From contig JAKSID010000013.1 in NCBI GenBank assembly GCA_024399035.1, positions 1 to 64,000 of the forward strand: DNA of 64,000 bases, in the 5' to 3' direction. Origin of the DNA: Fibrobacter sp. (GTDB taxonomy: Bacteria > Fibrobacterota > Fibrobacteria > Fibrobacterales > Fibrobacteraceae). Both the position numbers and the translations under genes were made by a program. The notes beneath the pieces were generated by a model. That model was not told where the DNA came from. It did no database searches and saw nothing but the letters and a program-made list of their open reading frames with translations. Shown here piece after piece: positions 1 through 7,699 of this stretch (positions are counted from its first letter, which is position 1; every line of letters starts with the position of its first letter).

Positions 1-54
1 CATAACTCTGTTTTATCCTAACTTTAAACTGTCCAACTTTTTGGGGTCAGTTCA
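1..54. mobile_element. probable terminal end of an IS3-family element (rest lies left of the window)
   Basis: Positions 27-54 read, on the minus strand, as TGAACTGACCCC followed by AAAAAGTTGGACAG, which I recognise as the type of terminal inverted repeat carried by many IS3-family (IS150-like) elements. A short frame to the left ends at the TAA at 19-21, as expected for the tail of a transposase gene just inside the terminus. Only this edge is visible, so the transposase and the other terminus cannot be checked. Confidence 0.45.
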
Positions 55-99
55 TCATCGCCTTGGACTTTTTTTTTCGTTTAATGTATTAGGAATTCC

Positions 100-1665
100 C
101 TAACTTTCATCCTTCAAGAGATGGAAGGCCTTATTCATGTAGTAGAAATCCTTCGCGTTCACATTTTGCAGGGCATCAAGCTTTTTCAATTCCGGATGAG
201 CCTTTTCCAGATCCAGTTTGAACGAATCCCAACGTTGCCAGGATTCCGCGTTGGACAAGGATTCCACCACTTTTTCTTCAAGGAAGTTTTCTCTGGTAAA
301 GAATGTTGTCCAAATTTCCAGACTTAACTTCTTGAATATTTTCTTGATGCCTGTCACCGCTTCCTTTGAATAGCCGTAGGTGTTACCCACGTAGCAAATC
401 ATCAGCGTGTTAATCAAGAACATGGCTAGAGTTTCATTTTTTTCCAGCTCATCTAGTTTCGTTTCATCATCCAGGATTTTTACCAAAGAACGGACGTGCT
501 CCGGCTCCGTATAGAAATTGTCGATTCGGTAATGAGCAACAAAGAGTAAATACACGGCGCGAAGCAATTCGTCTCTGCGGCTGGACTTACGTTTAATCTG
601 CAAGTCCCTGCGCTCGCGAGCCTTCTCAACAAACTTCTTCATGAAGACTGCATCGCTTTCCGTATTCATGATAGTCGCATCAAATACACCAACGGACTTG
701 CCTTCATTAGGGCCGGACATGTAAGTAAATTCCACATGACCTTCATGAGACTGGAAATAAATCGCCTTGTAAAGATTGTTGTTCTTATGTTTCAGCGTAG
801 CAAAAGCAATATGGCGAGACCCACCTACACTGGAATCATTCTGGTCAATTTTCACAAAACAATGGTAGGCGCGAATATTTCCCTGGGTATCGATAATGGT
901 CATACCGTCGTAATCCATCATGGATAAAAGCATGCGAACACCATCGTCAAGCTTTCGAGTGGAATCGGTTCCGTCGCCATAGGCAATGGAAACCGGATTC
1001 TGAAGAGGTTCGCCACGGCTAAAGTTTTCGCAATCATTTTCCCAAGACCATTCAGGAGAAACAACCAAGCAGATTGTTCCGTGCACTTCCTTCTTGGCGC
1101 GTCTAAAAATTCCAGACCACAGCGCTACATCGCGATTGTATTTTTTTGAAAAATCCGGAACGGGTAAATTTTCGGCACTTGAAAAATCAAAACTGAGAAC
1201 CAAATTTTCTGGCTTTCCGTCTGAACCAAAGCCAATGACAATCACCTTCGTGCGGCTTAGGCTCCCCATAATGACAAAGCCCTTCTGCAAGAAGGAGATT
1301 TCAGCAAGACCTGTTTGTTCAATATCAAAATACACCACACTAAAGACAACCGAATCTTCAGTCTGGTTAATCAAGATATCAGCACCATTGCAGCAGAATG
1401 CCGTTAGACTCTTGATTGCCCTGGTTACCGCATGGGCAGACAAATCCTCCAAAGGCAAAGTCTTTAGGATATGGGGACGGCCTTTAATAGACGGCAATTC
1501 CCCGGCGCCCAAAATGATTCGGAAGCTAAAGGTTTTATCTTCTTCATGATAATTGGAAATTTGAGGAAGAAAATTAGCTACAGCGGCAACCACTGCATCA
1601 TGCAAAGATGACGTGTGGCTATTGATAAATTTTTCGACAGTCTGTTTATTCAAGCTCTGGTACAT
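100..1665 (-). CDS. uncharacterised protein with DisA/diadenylate-cyclase-like nucleotide-binding domain
   Basis: The 521-residue protein has no signal peptide or membrane segment. Its middle carries DYDGMTIID (251-259), followed by a short strand-rich stretch and GGSRHIAFATL (281-291). The order and spacing resemble the DGA and RHR motifs of the diadenylate cyclase (DAC/DisA_N) fold, but DGA reads DGM and RHR reads RHI, so activity is doubtful. HGTICLVV (195-202) lies just before. The N-terminal 200 residues could be a sensor module and the C-terminal 170 are helical and charged. The gene stands alone, diverging from the ClC gene with a 55-nt gap. There is no clear Shine-Dalgarno; a TATCTTTA box lies about 8 nt before the ATG. 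The family assignment is inference from motifs; a nucleotide-binding regulator without synthase activity is equally possible. Confidence 0.5.
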   Translation of the reverse strand: MYQSLNKQTVEKFINSHTSSLHDAVVAAVANFLPQISNYHEEDKTFSFRIILGAGELPSIKGRPHILKTLPLEDLSAHAVTRAIKSLTAFCCNGADILINQTEDSVVFSVVYFDIEQTGLAEISFLQKGFVIMGSLSRTKVIVIGFGSDGKPENLVLSFDFSSAENLPVPDFSKKYNRDVALWSGIFRRAKKEVHGTICLVVSPEWSWENDCENFSRGEPLQNPVSIAYGDGTDSTRKLDDGVRMLLSMMDYDGMTIIDTQGNIRAYHCFVKIDQNDSSVGGSRHIAFATLKHKNNNLYKAIYFQSHEGHVEFTYMSGPNEGKSVGVFDATIMNTESDAVFMKKFVEKARERRDLQIKRKSSRRDELLRAVYLLFVAHYRIDNFYTEPEHVRSLVKILDDETKLDELEKNETLAMFLINTLMICYVGNTYGYSKEAVTGIKKIFKKLSLEIWTTFFTRENFLEEKVVESLSNAESWQRWDSFKLDLEKAHPELKKLDALQNVNAKDFYYMNKAFHLLKDES

Positions 1666-1720
1666 TTGCTAATAAAGATAAATTTCTAAATTAGCCTCCG
1701 GATTTAATCGCGAGTTTTTT

Positions 1721-3106
1721 ATGAATTTTAACCAACAATACAACCAATTCAAGGAACAGTTCGCCGGCATGTCTCCCGAGATGAAGGAGCAGATGATGAA
1801 GATGGCGAAGGAACAGATGAAAGCTCGCATCAGCGGCTTTTTCAAAAAGTGGTTTGCCTTGCCGGTACTGACACTGGTAGCGGTCGCCTTAGGGGCAGTT
1901 GTTGGCGCATTAATGGCTTTCTTCGGCCAGGTTTTGTTGGCTGTAGGTGGATTGCGAGACGCACACCCCATTTACTTTATACCGGGATTGGCATTGGCTG
2001 GCGTCGGCATCGTTCTTGCCTACAAGAAATGGGGTAAGGGAGCCGAGCGCGGCATGGGCGTTGTTTTTGCAGTTGGCCAAGGCAAGGAAAGCCATATCCC
2101 GCTGCGTTTGATTCCTATGGTAGCTGTTGGCACTTGGCTCACCCACTTGTTTGGCGGAAGCGCCGGCCGCGAAGGAGTGGCTGTACAGATTGGCGGCGCC
2201 CTAGGTCACAACATCAGCAAGAAGCTGCCTTTTGAAAACGCGTCCCACATTATGCTGGTGGCCGGCATGGCTGCAGGCTTTAGCGGACTTTTCCAGATTC
2301 CTATGGCGGCAACGGCTTTTGCTTTGGAAGTTCTGATTGTGGGCCACATGGACCTGATGGCTTTGCTGCCGGCTGCAGTGGCTGCGTTCACCGCCTGCAA
2401 GGTTTCCAGTCTTTGCGGACTTGAGAAGTTCAGTGTGGATCTGAACGGATTGCTGGGCGACGGTAGTGTTGGCGCGCTCTTTATGCACGATGGCGCACTG
2501 GACATGAATTTTGTGGTGAAGCTAGCCTTGCTGGGCGTTCTGTTCGGCGTTATTGGCGGAGGCTTTGCAAAGTTGCTGAGTTTGGCTAAGGAATTTTTTG
2601 CCAAGAAGTTCCCCGACGGAATGAAGCGCATCGCCATCATGGGCGTGAGCTTGAGCGCCATTTTCCTGCTGCTGTGGCAGGGCCGCTATTCCGGCCTGGG
2701 CACCAACCTGATTGACATGTGTTTCTCTGGCGCTGGCATTGCTGACGGTTCCAATATCGCCGGCGGCATTCAAAGCTACGACTGGGTCCTGAAATTTGCA
2801 TTGACCATTTTGACGCTGGCCGCAGGATTCCAGGGCGGCGAAGTGACGCCCTTGTTCAGCATCGGTGCAACATTGGGCGCAACGTCCGCAGTAATGTTCG
2901 GCTTGCCCTTCCCGCTGGTTGCAGCGCTTGGCTACGCAGCTGTTTTCGGAAGTGCCACCAACACCCTTTGGGCCCCGATTTTGATTGGCTGCGAAGTCTT
3001 CGGTTTCGACTGTCTGCCCGCATTCTTCGTGGTTTGCATTGCAGCTTATGTTTGCAACGGCGGACAATCTATTTATAACCAGAAGAAATTGAAACTGAAG
3101 TTCTAA
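1721..3106 (+). CDS. ClC-family chloride channel / H+/Cl- antiporter
   Basis: A 461-residue polytopic membrane protein. ClC signatures are visible: GGSAGREGV, corresponding to the GKEGP filter motif with the gating glutamate near residue 150, and GFQGGEVTP, corresponding to GxFxP. A GRYSGLGTNLI segment lies between them. The N-terminal 45 residues are hydrophilic and Met/Lys/Gln-rich, an extra cytoplasmic leader before the first helix. No CBS domains follow, so this is the short bacterial form. Members exchange chloride for protons or conduct chloride across the inner membrane. The ATG has no strong Shine-Dalgarno. A palindromic repeat follows the stop codon. Confidence 0.88.
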   Translation: MNFNQQYNQFKEQFAGMSPEMKEQMMKMAKEQMKARISGFFKKWFALPVLTLVAVALGAVVGALMAFFGQVLLAVGGLRDAHPIYFIPGLALAGVGIVLAYKKWGKGAERGMGVVFAVGQGKESHIPLRLIPMVAVGTWLTHLFGGSAGREGVAVQIGGALGHNISKKLPFENASHIMLVAGMAAGFSGLFQIPMAATAFALEVLIVGHMDLMALLPAAVAAFTACKVSSLCGLEKFSVDLNGLLGDGSVGALFMHDGALDMNFVVKLALLGVLFGVIGGGFAKLLSLAKEFFAKKFPDGMKRIAIMGVSLSAIFLLLWQGRYSGLGTNLIDMCFSGAGIADGSNIAGGIQSYDWVLKFALTILTLAAGFQGGEVTPLFSIGATLGATSAVMFGLPFPLVAALGYAAVFGSATNTLWAPILIGCEVFGFDCLPAFFVVCIAAYVCNGGQSIYNQKKLKLKF

Positions 3107-3120
3107 ATATTGCAAAGGGA

Positions 3121-3168
3121 GATGCCGGCTCAGAGGCCGGCATGACATAAAGAACGCGGGATGACAAC
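3121..3168. repeat. palindromic ATGACA-end repeat, intergenic (one full copy and one half copy)
   Basis: A perfect 8-bp stem (ATGCCGGC at 3122-3129 pairing with 3136-3143) ends in ATGACA (3142-3147). A half copy, GCGGGATGACA, follows at 3156-3166. There is no T run, so it is not a simple terminator. It abuts the GTG start of the radical SAM gene and occupies its ribosome-binding region. Confidence 0.75.
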
Positions 3169-4164
3169 GTGAACGGCGTTTACATCGAAATTACGGATGT
3201 GTGCAATTTGCATTGCAGTTTCTGCCCTTGCGGAGATCCCGGCACAAAGGCCGGGATGACAACAAGGGTTGCCGCTCCGCGTACTTTCATGTCGTCGAAA
3301 CTTTTTGAACGCTGCATTACTGAAGCCGCCACCGTTACGGAACAGGTTTACTTTCACGTTCTTGGGGAACCCACACTACATCCGGGATTTTCCCTGTACC
3401 TGAAAAAATTGGAAGAAGTTTCCAACGCCCGTACCGACGGCAAGAAACTCCAGCTGAACTTGACTACAAACGGCACCACCATTGCCCGCAGCGGAAAGGC
3501 AATTCTTGCTTCCCCCGCCGTTCGCCAGGTGAATTTTTCCACCCACGCCTACGCCGAATTACCTTTGGAAGAGGCCGCAGAAAACCTGCAGGATGTTTTG
3601 GACTTTTGTCGCATGGCTGCTGTAGAACGCCCTGACTTGTACATCAATTTGCGCTTATGGAATGTGGGCGATGAAAGTTCCAACGCTTGGAACAACTACA
3701 TGCTGGAACAGGTGAACAAAGCTTTCGGCCGCGACGGCACAAACGAGAACCACAATGCAGACGAGAACTGCGCCCCCGTCACCTTAGAGCATTTCTGCAG
3801 CCGTCACAAGAGTTTCCTTGTAGAAGGCCGCATTTATATTCATCAGGATTCAAGATTTGAATGGCCAGAGCAGGTTTCAGGTTCCAGGTTCGAGGCCCGA
3901 GAAACTTTAGAAGGACAAAGTGTTTCTTATCCCAAAGGAACGTGCCGCGCCTTGGACACCCACTGCGCCATCCTTCACGACGGCCGCGTGGTAGCCTGCT
4001 GCCTAGACCATAGCGGACAAATTGCTTTAGGCCACATCCAAGAAAAATCACTTTCCGAAATTCTTTCCTCCCCCATGGCCACCAATATCCGTGATGGCTT
4101 CGCCAATCACGAGCTGCGCCACCCCTTCTGCCAAAGTTGTAAATTCTGCAAGCGATTTAAGTAA
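3169..4164 (+). CDS. radical SAM / SPASM domain protein
   Basis: A 331-residue protein. C12-x3-C16-x2-C19 in DVCNLHCSFC is the radical SAM 4Fe-4S motif. The cysteine-rich C-terminus (CRALDTHC, VACCLDH, CQSCKFC) fits a SPASM auxiliary-cluster domain. Such enzymes often modify peptides or act as anaerobic sulfatase maturases; the substrate here cannot be told. Residues 23-31, directly after the cluster loop, are encoded by a palindromic repeat, and residues 235-243 come from a 7-nt tandem repeat. The only in-frame start before the cluster is GTG at 3169, adjoining another repeat and lacking a Shine-Dalgarno, so the N-terminus may have been remodelled by repeats. No obvious precursor peptide gene is adjacent. 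Confidence 0.8.
   Translation: MNGVYIEITDVCNLHCSFCPCGDPGTKAGMTTRVAAPRTFMSSKLFERCITEAATVTEQVYFHVLGEPTLHPGFSLYLKKLEEVSNARTDGKKLQLNLTTNGTTIARSGKAILASPAVRQVNFSTHAYAELPLEEAAENLQDVLDFCRMAAVERPDLYINLRLWNVGDESSNAWNNYMLEQVNKAFGRDGTNENHNADENCAPVTLEHFCSRHKSFLVEGRIYIHQDSRFEWPEQVSGSRFEARETLEGQSVSYPKGTCRALDTHCAILHDGRVVACCLDHSGQIALGHIQEKSLSEILSSPMATNIRDGFANHELRHPFCQSCKFCKRFK
3235..3262. repeat. palindromic ATGACA-end repeat inside the radical SAM gene
   Basis: Stem ATCCCGGC (3236-3243) pairs with GCCGGGAT (3250-3257), followed by GACA. It is in frame and encodes residues 23-31 (DPGTKAGMT). It is nearly the same element as at 3121-3147. Confidence 0.8.
3871..3895 (+). repeat. in-frame tandem 7-nt repeat CAGGTTY
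   Basis: Three consecutive CAGGTT(T/C) units followed by a partial GAGG unit. They encode residues 235-243 of the radical SAM protein. A related array lies at 24775-24797, and a two-unit fragment at 14376-14387 in hrpA. Confidence 0.6.
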
Positions 4165-4179
4165 TCAAAAAAAAGTTCC

Positions 4180-4259
4180 TGGATTCTTCGCCCATGGGCT
4201 CAGAATGACGTTGAAGAAACCGCTCAGAATGACGTTGAAGAAACAGCTCAGAATGACAC
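4180..4259 (+). repeat. 24-nt tandem repeat (GCTCAGAATGAC units) upstream of queF
   Basis: Units start at 4198, 4222 and 4246 with an exact 24-nt period: GCTCAGAATGACGTTGAAG plus five bases. The block is preceded by GGATTCTTCGCCCATGG, giving a GGATTCTT / CAGAATGA arrangement like the AGGATGACA-end repeats elsewhere in the window. It lies between the radical SAM stop and the queF leader. Confidence 0.75.
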
Positions 4260-4318
4260 CTAGGTCCGCAAAACCTTGAAACCCTTTCCAATTTTTTCTA
4301 CATTACTCCGCACAAAAA

Positions 4319-4360
4319 AGACAGTTCGAAATTCCGCCTGTCTCAAAACAAAACTAGGAG
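4319..4360 (+). promoter_or_regulatory. candidate preQ1-I-like riboswitch in the queF leader
   Basis: A six-pair stem (AGACAG 4319-4324 with CTGTCT 4338-4343) closes a 13-nt loop starting UUC. An A-rich tail ending AAACUAGGAG (4344-4360) follows, the last bases being the queF Shine-Dalgarno. Stem, short loop and A-rich tail ending ACUA at the ribosome site match the class I preQ1 architecture, and queF is a classic target. The loop lacks an obvious UAG partner for the tail CUA, so the pseudoknot would have to use UCC with GGA. Identification is tentative. Confidence 0.4.
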
Positions 4361-4365
4361 CACAT

Positions 4366-4878
4366 ATGACCGACAATACGTCCGTTAATTCCGGCCGTAC
4401 CGACGCTGAATTGGAAGGCGTCACCTTGCTTGGCAATCAGAATACCAAGTACAAGTACGATTACGATCCCGACGTTCTTGAACGTTTCCCCAACAAGCAT
4501 CCAGACAATGACTACATGGTCATGCTGAACTGCCCGGAATTTACGTCTCTCTGCCCCAAGACCGGCCAGCCGGACTTTGCAGAAATCCGCATCAACTACG
4601 TGCCAGACCAGTACATTGTGGAATCCAAGTCCTTGAAGCTGTATCTGTTCAGTTTCCGCAATCACGGCGATTTCCACGAAGACTGCGCCAACATCATCAT
4701 GAAGGATCTGGTGAAGTTGCTCTCCCCCAAGTACCTTGAAGTGGAAGGCATTTTCACACCCCGCGGCGGCATCTCCATCTACCCCTTCGCCAACTACGGC
4801 AAGCCGGGCACCGTTTACGAACAGAAGGCAACCGACCGCCTTTTCGCCAGCGTGGACCGCAGAAACTCCTGGAAATAA
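4366..4878 (+). CDS. queF: NADPH-dependent 7-cyano-7-deazaguanine reductase (preQ0 reductase)
   Basis: QueF reduces preQ0 to preQ1 in queuosine biosynthesis in the cytoplasm. The 170-residue product has the short single-domain form. The catalytic pair is visible in LCPKTGQPD as C63 and D70, with the seven-residue spacing of B. subtilis C55/D62. The QueF motif [14 protein letters not shown] follows. The start at 4366 is chosen because TAGGAG lies 5 nt upstream; an in-frame ATG at 4276 would add 30 residues encoded by the leader and structured region. The queuosine-precursor transporter gene lies 87 nt downstream, so import and reduction of precursors are linked. Confidence 0.93.
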   Translation: MTDNTSVNSGRTDAELEGVTLLGNQNTKYKYDYDPDVLERFPNKHPDNDYMVMLNCPEFTSLCPKTGQPDFAEIRINYVPDQYIVESKSLKLYLFSFRNHGDFHEDCANIIMKDLVKLLSPKYLEVEGIFTPRGGISIYPFANYGKPGTVYEQKATDRLFASVDRRNSWK

Positions 4879-4930
4879 GTAAGCTGTAATTAGTTACAGG
4901 ATTGAACGGAAAAATTCGTTTCTGGCAATC

Positions 4931-4964
4931 CTAACCACTAATCACCAACCACTAACCACTATCT
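4931..4964 (+). repeat. tandem 7-nt CTAACCA-type repeat directly before a start codon
   Basis: Degenerate units CTAACCA, CTAATCA, CCAACCA, CTAACCA run to within 2 nt of the ATG at 4966 and replace any Shine-Dalgarno. The same unit is found before gyrA (20657-20691) and before the RluA-type gene (50931-50967). Confidence 0.8.
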
Positions 4965-4965
4965 T

Positions 4966-5673
4966 ATGAAAAAGACAGCTGAGAACTTGATTCTTCTCAA
5001 CATCATTTTTACGGTGGGCCTCGTGATTTCCAACGTGGTTACTGCAAAATTGATGTACACCGGCATTAGCCTTTTTGGCAACGCCGTCACTCTCCCCGGC
5101 GCAGGCGTCTGCTACGCCTTCACCTTCCTGGCTACCGATGTGATCGGCGAAGTCTGGGGCAAGAAAGAAGCCAACACCGCCGTGATCTTCGGCTTGGTGG
5201 GCCAAGTATTCGCCACCCTCTTGATTTTGCTGACCCAGCACCTGCCCGCAGCAGACGCAGGTATGCAAGAAACCTACGTTCGCCTTTTAGGTCAGAACTG
5301 GGTGTTCGTGGTGGCAAGCCTTGCAGGCTACCTCATCGCACAGAAGTGGGACATCTGGATTTTCCACAAGATCCGCAGCCGCTATATCGCCAAGCACGGC
5401 GACACAAAGCATCGCTGGATTTGGAACAACGCCTCCACCATGACAAGCCAGATCTGGGACACCATCGTGTTCATCGGAATCGCCTTCGGCCTCGGTTTCG
5501 GTTGGCTGTTCCAGGCGGAAATGCGCCCCGTCCTTCTTTCCATGATGGTAGGCCAGTACGTGTTCAAGATGCTCCTTGCCGCCTGCGACACCCCCATTTT
5601 CTACCTGCTGACCCGGAAACTGAAGAAGGACTCTGAAAAGGAAATTGGTTTGGGCGCGCTGGACGCCCAATAG
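4966..5673 (+). CDS. queuosine precursor transporter (YhhQ/QPTR family)
   Basis: A 235-residue inner-membrane protein with about six hydrophobic helices. The N-terminal pattern (ISNVVTAKL, then TFLATDVIGEVWGKKEA) is typical of the COG1738 queuosine-precursor transporters, which import preQ0/preQ1 or queuine. It follows queF, which supports the assignment. The start codon is preceded directly by 7-nt repeats instead of a ribosome-binding site. A strong hairpin terminator follows at 5699-5730. Confidence 0.88.
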   Translation: MKKTAENLILLNIIFTVGLVISNVVTAKLMYTGISLFGNAVTLPGAGVCYAFTFLATDVIGEVWGKKEANTAVIFGLVGQVFATLLILLTQHLPAADAGMQETYVRLLGQNWVFVVASLAGYLIAQKWDIWIFHKIRSRYIAKHGDTKHRWIWNNASTMTSQIWDTIVFIGIAFGLGFGWLFQAEMRPVLLSMMVGQYVFKMLLAACDTPIFYLLTRKLKKDSEKEIGLGALDAQ

Positions 5674-5698
5674 ACGAATTCCTCCTAACCCCCAAATG

Positions 5699-5730
5699 GT
5701 AGTGTTGGCGCAAGTCGGCACTACTTTTTT
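5699..5730 (+). terminator. rho-independent terminator after the queuosine transporter gene
   Basis: GTAGTG (5699-5704) pairs with CACTAC (5719-5724), with a wobble-paired inner stem, followed by TTTTTT. Confidence 0.8.
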
Positions 5731-5741
5731 ATTTTTGAAGT

Positions 5742-6626
5742 ATGCAGTTCTACACCACCATCCAGGATTTCACCGGCGTTTATGGCCAGCAGCCCTTTAT
5801 GCAGGGGTTGCGCGATAAGGCTTCGAGTGTAAACGAAGGCGCAGACATTCACTGGATGGATTGCACAGGAATTAGCGGCACCGACTGTTATTGCGATGAC
5901 GACGCCCAGGCGGAACTGAACAAGATGATGGACAAGGCTGTTGCCGAAAGTTCAAAGGACTGCGATAAAGAACTGCCCGGGATTCATTTCTTTGATAACG
6001 GCAACTATCATTACAATAGCAAGCTTTGGACCGACCGCATTCACGAAGAGTTTGACTTGGTGATTTTCGATCACCATCCTGACATGCAGCCACCCCGTTT
6101 TGCAGGGATTCTCAGCTGCGGCGGTTGGGTGAAGGAAGTTCTGGACAACAACAGGTTCGTACGAAACGTTGTGCTTATCGGGGTGGCGGACCACCTGATT
6201 GAAGAAATCAAGAACGAACCTAGTGCGGAATTTGAGAAGTACGCAAGTCGCGTAGCGTTCGTCCCCGAAAGCGAACTGCGAGCCTGCAACGCTAACGAAG
6301 CAAATTCAAGCGTGTCATTGCGAGCCGAAGGCGAAGCAATCGAAGCTCTCGCCACCTTACGTTCTAAAAGTGTCTACATTTCCATCGACAAGGACGCACT
6401 TTCCCTGAACGATGCCGTCACCAACTGGGATCAAGGTTCCCTGACCTTCGCCCAGCTTGAAGAAGTTTTGAAAAATCTGTTTGCCACCAAGAAGATTCTT
6501 GGGGTAGACATTTGTGGCGAACGAGCCAACAATCAGGATTACCCGGAAGGCATTGACGAAGGTTCTGCAGATTTAACAAACAATACTTTAAATAAAAAAA
6601 TATTCAGCCTTCTAGATTTGCTCTAG
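5742..6626 (+). CDS. arginase/agmatinase-like ureohydrolase family protein
   Basis: The 294-residue protein has the metal-binding motifs of the ureohydrolase fold: FDHHPDMQPP (near 107-116) for DxHxD, and YISIDKDALS for the second Asp pair, with DICGE near the end. Family members hydrolyse guanidino substrates with a dinuclear Mn centre. The sequence is divergent, so arginase, agmatinase or formimidoylglutamase cannot be chosen. Residues 191-202 (VSLRAEGEAIEA) are encoded by a 34-nt palindromic repeat inserted in frame before the SIDKD strand. The next gene carries the exact reverse complement of that repeat. No clear Shine-Dalgarno is present. Confidence 0.75.
   Translation: MQFYTTIQDFTGVYGQQPFMQGLRDKASSVNEGADIHWMDCTGISGTDCYCDDDAQAELNKMMDKAVAESSKDCDKELPGIHFFDNGNYHYNSKLWTDRIHEEFDLVIFDHHPDMQPPRFAGILSCGGWVKEVLDNNRFVRNVVLIGVADHLIEEIKNEPSAEFEKYASRVAFVPESELRACNANEANSSVSLRAEGEAIEALATLRSKSVYISIDKDALSLNDAVTNWDQGSLTFAQLEEVLKNLFATKKILGVDICGERANNQDYPEGIDEGSADLTNNTLNKKIFSLLDLL
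6313..6346. repeat. 34-nt ATGACA-end repeat in the ureohydrolase gene
   Basis: On the plus strand it begins TGTCATTGCGAGCCGAAGGC and ends GCAATCGAAGC. It is the exact reverse complement, 34 of 34 bases, of 7172-7205 in the next gene. It encodes VSLRAEGEAIEA in frame. Confidence 0.9.
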
Positions 6627-6663
6627 ATCCTTCGACTCCACTTCGTTTCGCTCAGGATGACAC
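6626..6663. repeat. intergenic AGGATGACAC-end repeat
   Basis: GATCCTTCGACTCC at one end and GCTCAGGATGACAC at the other form an imperfect hairpin. It fills the gap between the ureohydrolase stop and the pseudouridine synthase start. Relatives lie at 7642-7676 and 24725-24751. Confidence 0.8.
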
Positions 6664-6670
6664 GTAAAAA

Positions 6671-7642
6671 ATGGCCTTCAATTCTCACAATAATTTCAGC
6701 AAGCGTCCGCAACAAGGCAAGCCCTCCTTCGGTAAACCCGCCAACAAGTTTAGCGGAGGCGCACACGGCGTTGCCCGCGTTATTAGCAAGCGCGGTTACT
6801 GCAGTCGCAGCAAGGCAGAAATGTTAGTGCGAGAAGGTCGCGTCACCCTCAACGGCCGCATCATCAAGGATCCCGAAACTCCCGCCCGCGAAAGCGACGA
6901 AATCATCATTAACGGCAAGCGCATCGAGGCCAATTCCAAGATGTACTTCATGATGAACAAGCCCCGTGGGGTTGTCACTACCGCAAACGACGAAAAGGGA
7001 CGCGCCACTGTCATGGAAGTTTTTGCAGAACAGTACCGCAAGCTTTTCCCGGGCAAGGAACCGCCCCATATCTCGCCGGTGGGCCGTCTGGACGCCGCCA
7101 GCGAAGGATTGCTTTTATTTAGCAATGACACCGAGTGGGCAAACAGCATTTTAGAACCTAAGGAAACAAGCGCTTCGATTGCTTCGCCTTCGGCTCGCAA
7201 TGACATGCAAGATGAACGCTGCACAAACCCAAGGGTTTGTATAGCTGAATCGCAGCTGTCATGCGCCTTGCGCAATGACAGTGCCCCCGCGAGCAATGAC
7301 AGTACCCAGGCTCGCGGCGATATTCATAAAAAAATCTACCGCGTGCAGACCAAGGGCAAACCCACAACCGACGACTTAAAAAAAATGGAAGAAGGTTTCG
7401 CAGTACCACCCCGTGTTTTCGGGGAACCTGAAGAATTCATGCACGCCAAGCGCGCCGTTATCCACGCCGAAGGTGAAAAGAACTGCTGGCTGGAAATCAC
7501 TTTGACCGAAGGCAAGAACCGCGAAATCCGTCGCATGCTGGCCCATTTGGGTTACGAAGTCTTGCGCCTCGTCCGCATCCAGATTGACGATTTTGTTTTA
7601 GGCGATTTAAAGCCTGGATGCATTAAACCGATTCAGCCCTAA
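6671..7642 (+). CDS. RsuA/RluB-family pseudouridine synthase with repeat-encoded insertion
   Basis: Isomerises uridine to pseudouridine in rRNA. An S4 RNA-binding domain lies near residues 35-90 (ISKRGYCSRSKAEMLVREGRVTLNG uses the usual spacing). The catalytic motif is VGRLDAASEGLLLF with D141. The C-terminal GKNREIRRM motif is intact. About 50 residues (168-217), rich in Ser, Ala, Asn and Asp, sit between WANSILEPKE and the IHKKIYRVQ strand where family members continue directly. This stretch is made of several short palindromes. The first 34 nt are the reverse complement of the repeat in the upstream gene. The N-terminal 35 residues are basic and low in complexity. The start codon follows a repeat with no clear Shine-Dalgarno. 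Confidence 0.88.
   Translation: MAFNSHNNFSKRPQQGKPSFGKPANKFSGGAHGVARVISKRGYCSRSKAEMLVREGRVTLNGRIIKDPETPARESDEIIINGKRIEANSKMYFMMNKPRGVVTTANDEKGRATVMEVFAEQYRKLFPGKEPPHISPVGRLDAASEGLLLFSNDTEWANSILEPKETSASIASPSARNDMQDERCTNPRVCIAESQLSCALRNDSAPASNDSTQARGDIHKKIYRVQTKGKPTTDDLKKMEEGFAVPPRVFGEPEEFMHAKRAVIHAEGEKNCWLEITLTEGKNREIRRMLAHLGYEVLRLVRIQIDDFVLGDLKPGCIKPIQP
7172..7322. repeat. cluster of palindromic repeats inside the pseudouridine synthase gene
   Basis: 7172-7205 is the exact inverse of 6313-6346. It is followed by a CAAACCC/GGGTTTG palindrome (7227-7242), TGTCATGCGC...GCGCAATGACA (7257-7280) and further GCAATGACAG fragments to 7302. The block keeps the reading frame and encodes residues about 168-217. 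Confidence 0.85.
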
Positions 7643-7676
7643 ATCCCTCGACTCGCTACGCTCGCTCGGGATGACA
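7642..7676. repeat. intergenic GGGATGACA-end repeat between convergent genes
   Basis: AATCCCTCGACTCGC pairs imperfectly with GCTCGCTCGGGATGACA. It lies between the pseudouridine synthase and ftsE, which converge. It may also act as a transcription barrier, although no long T run follows. Confidence 0.75.
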
Positions 7677-7699
7677 GGGGTCTCGCTCAAGACAATTTT

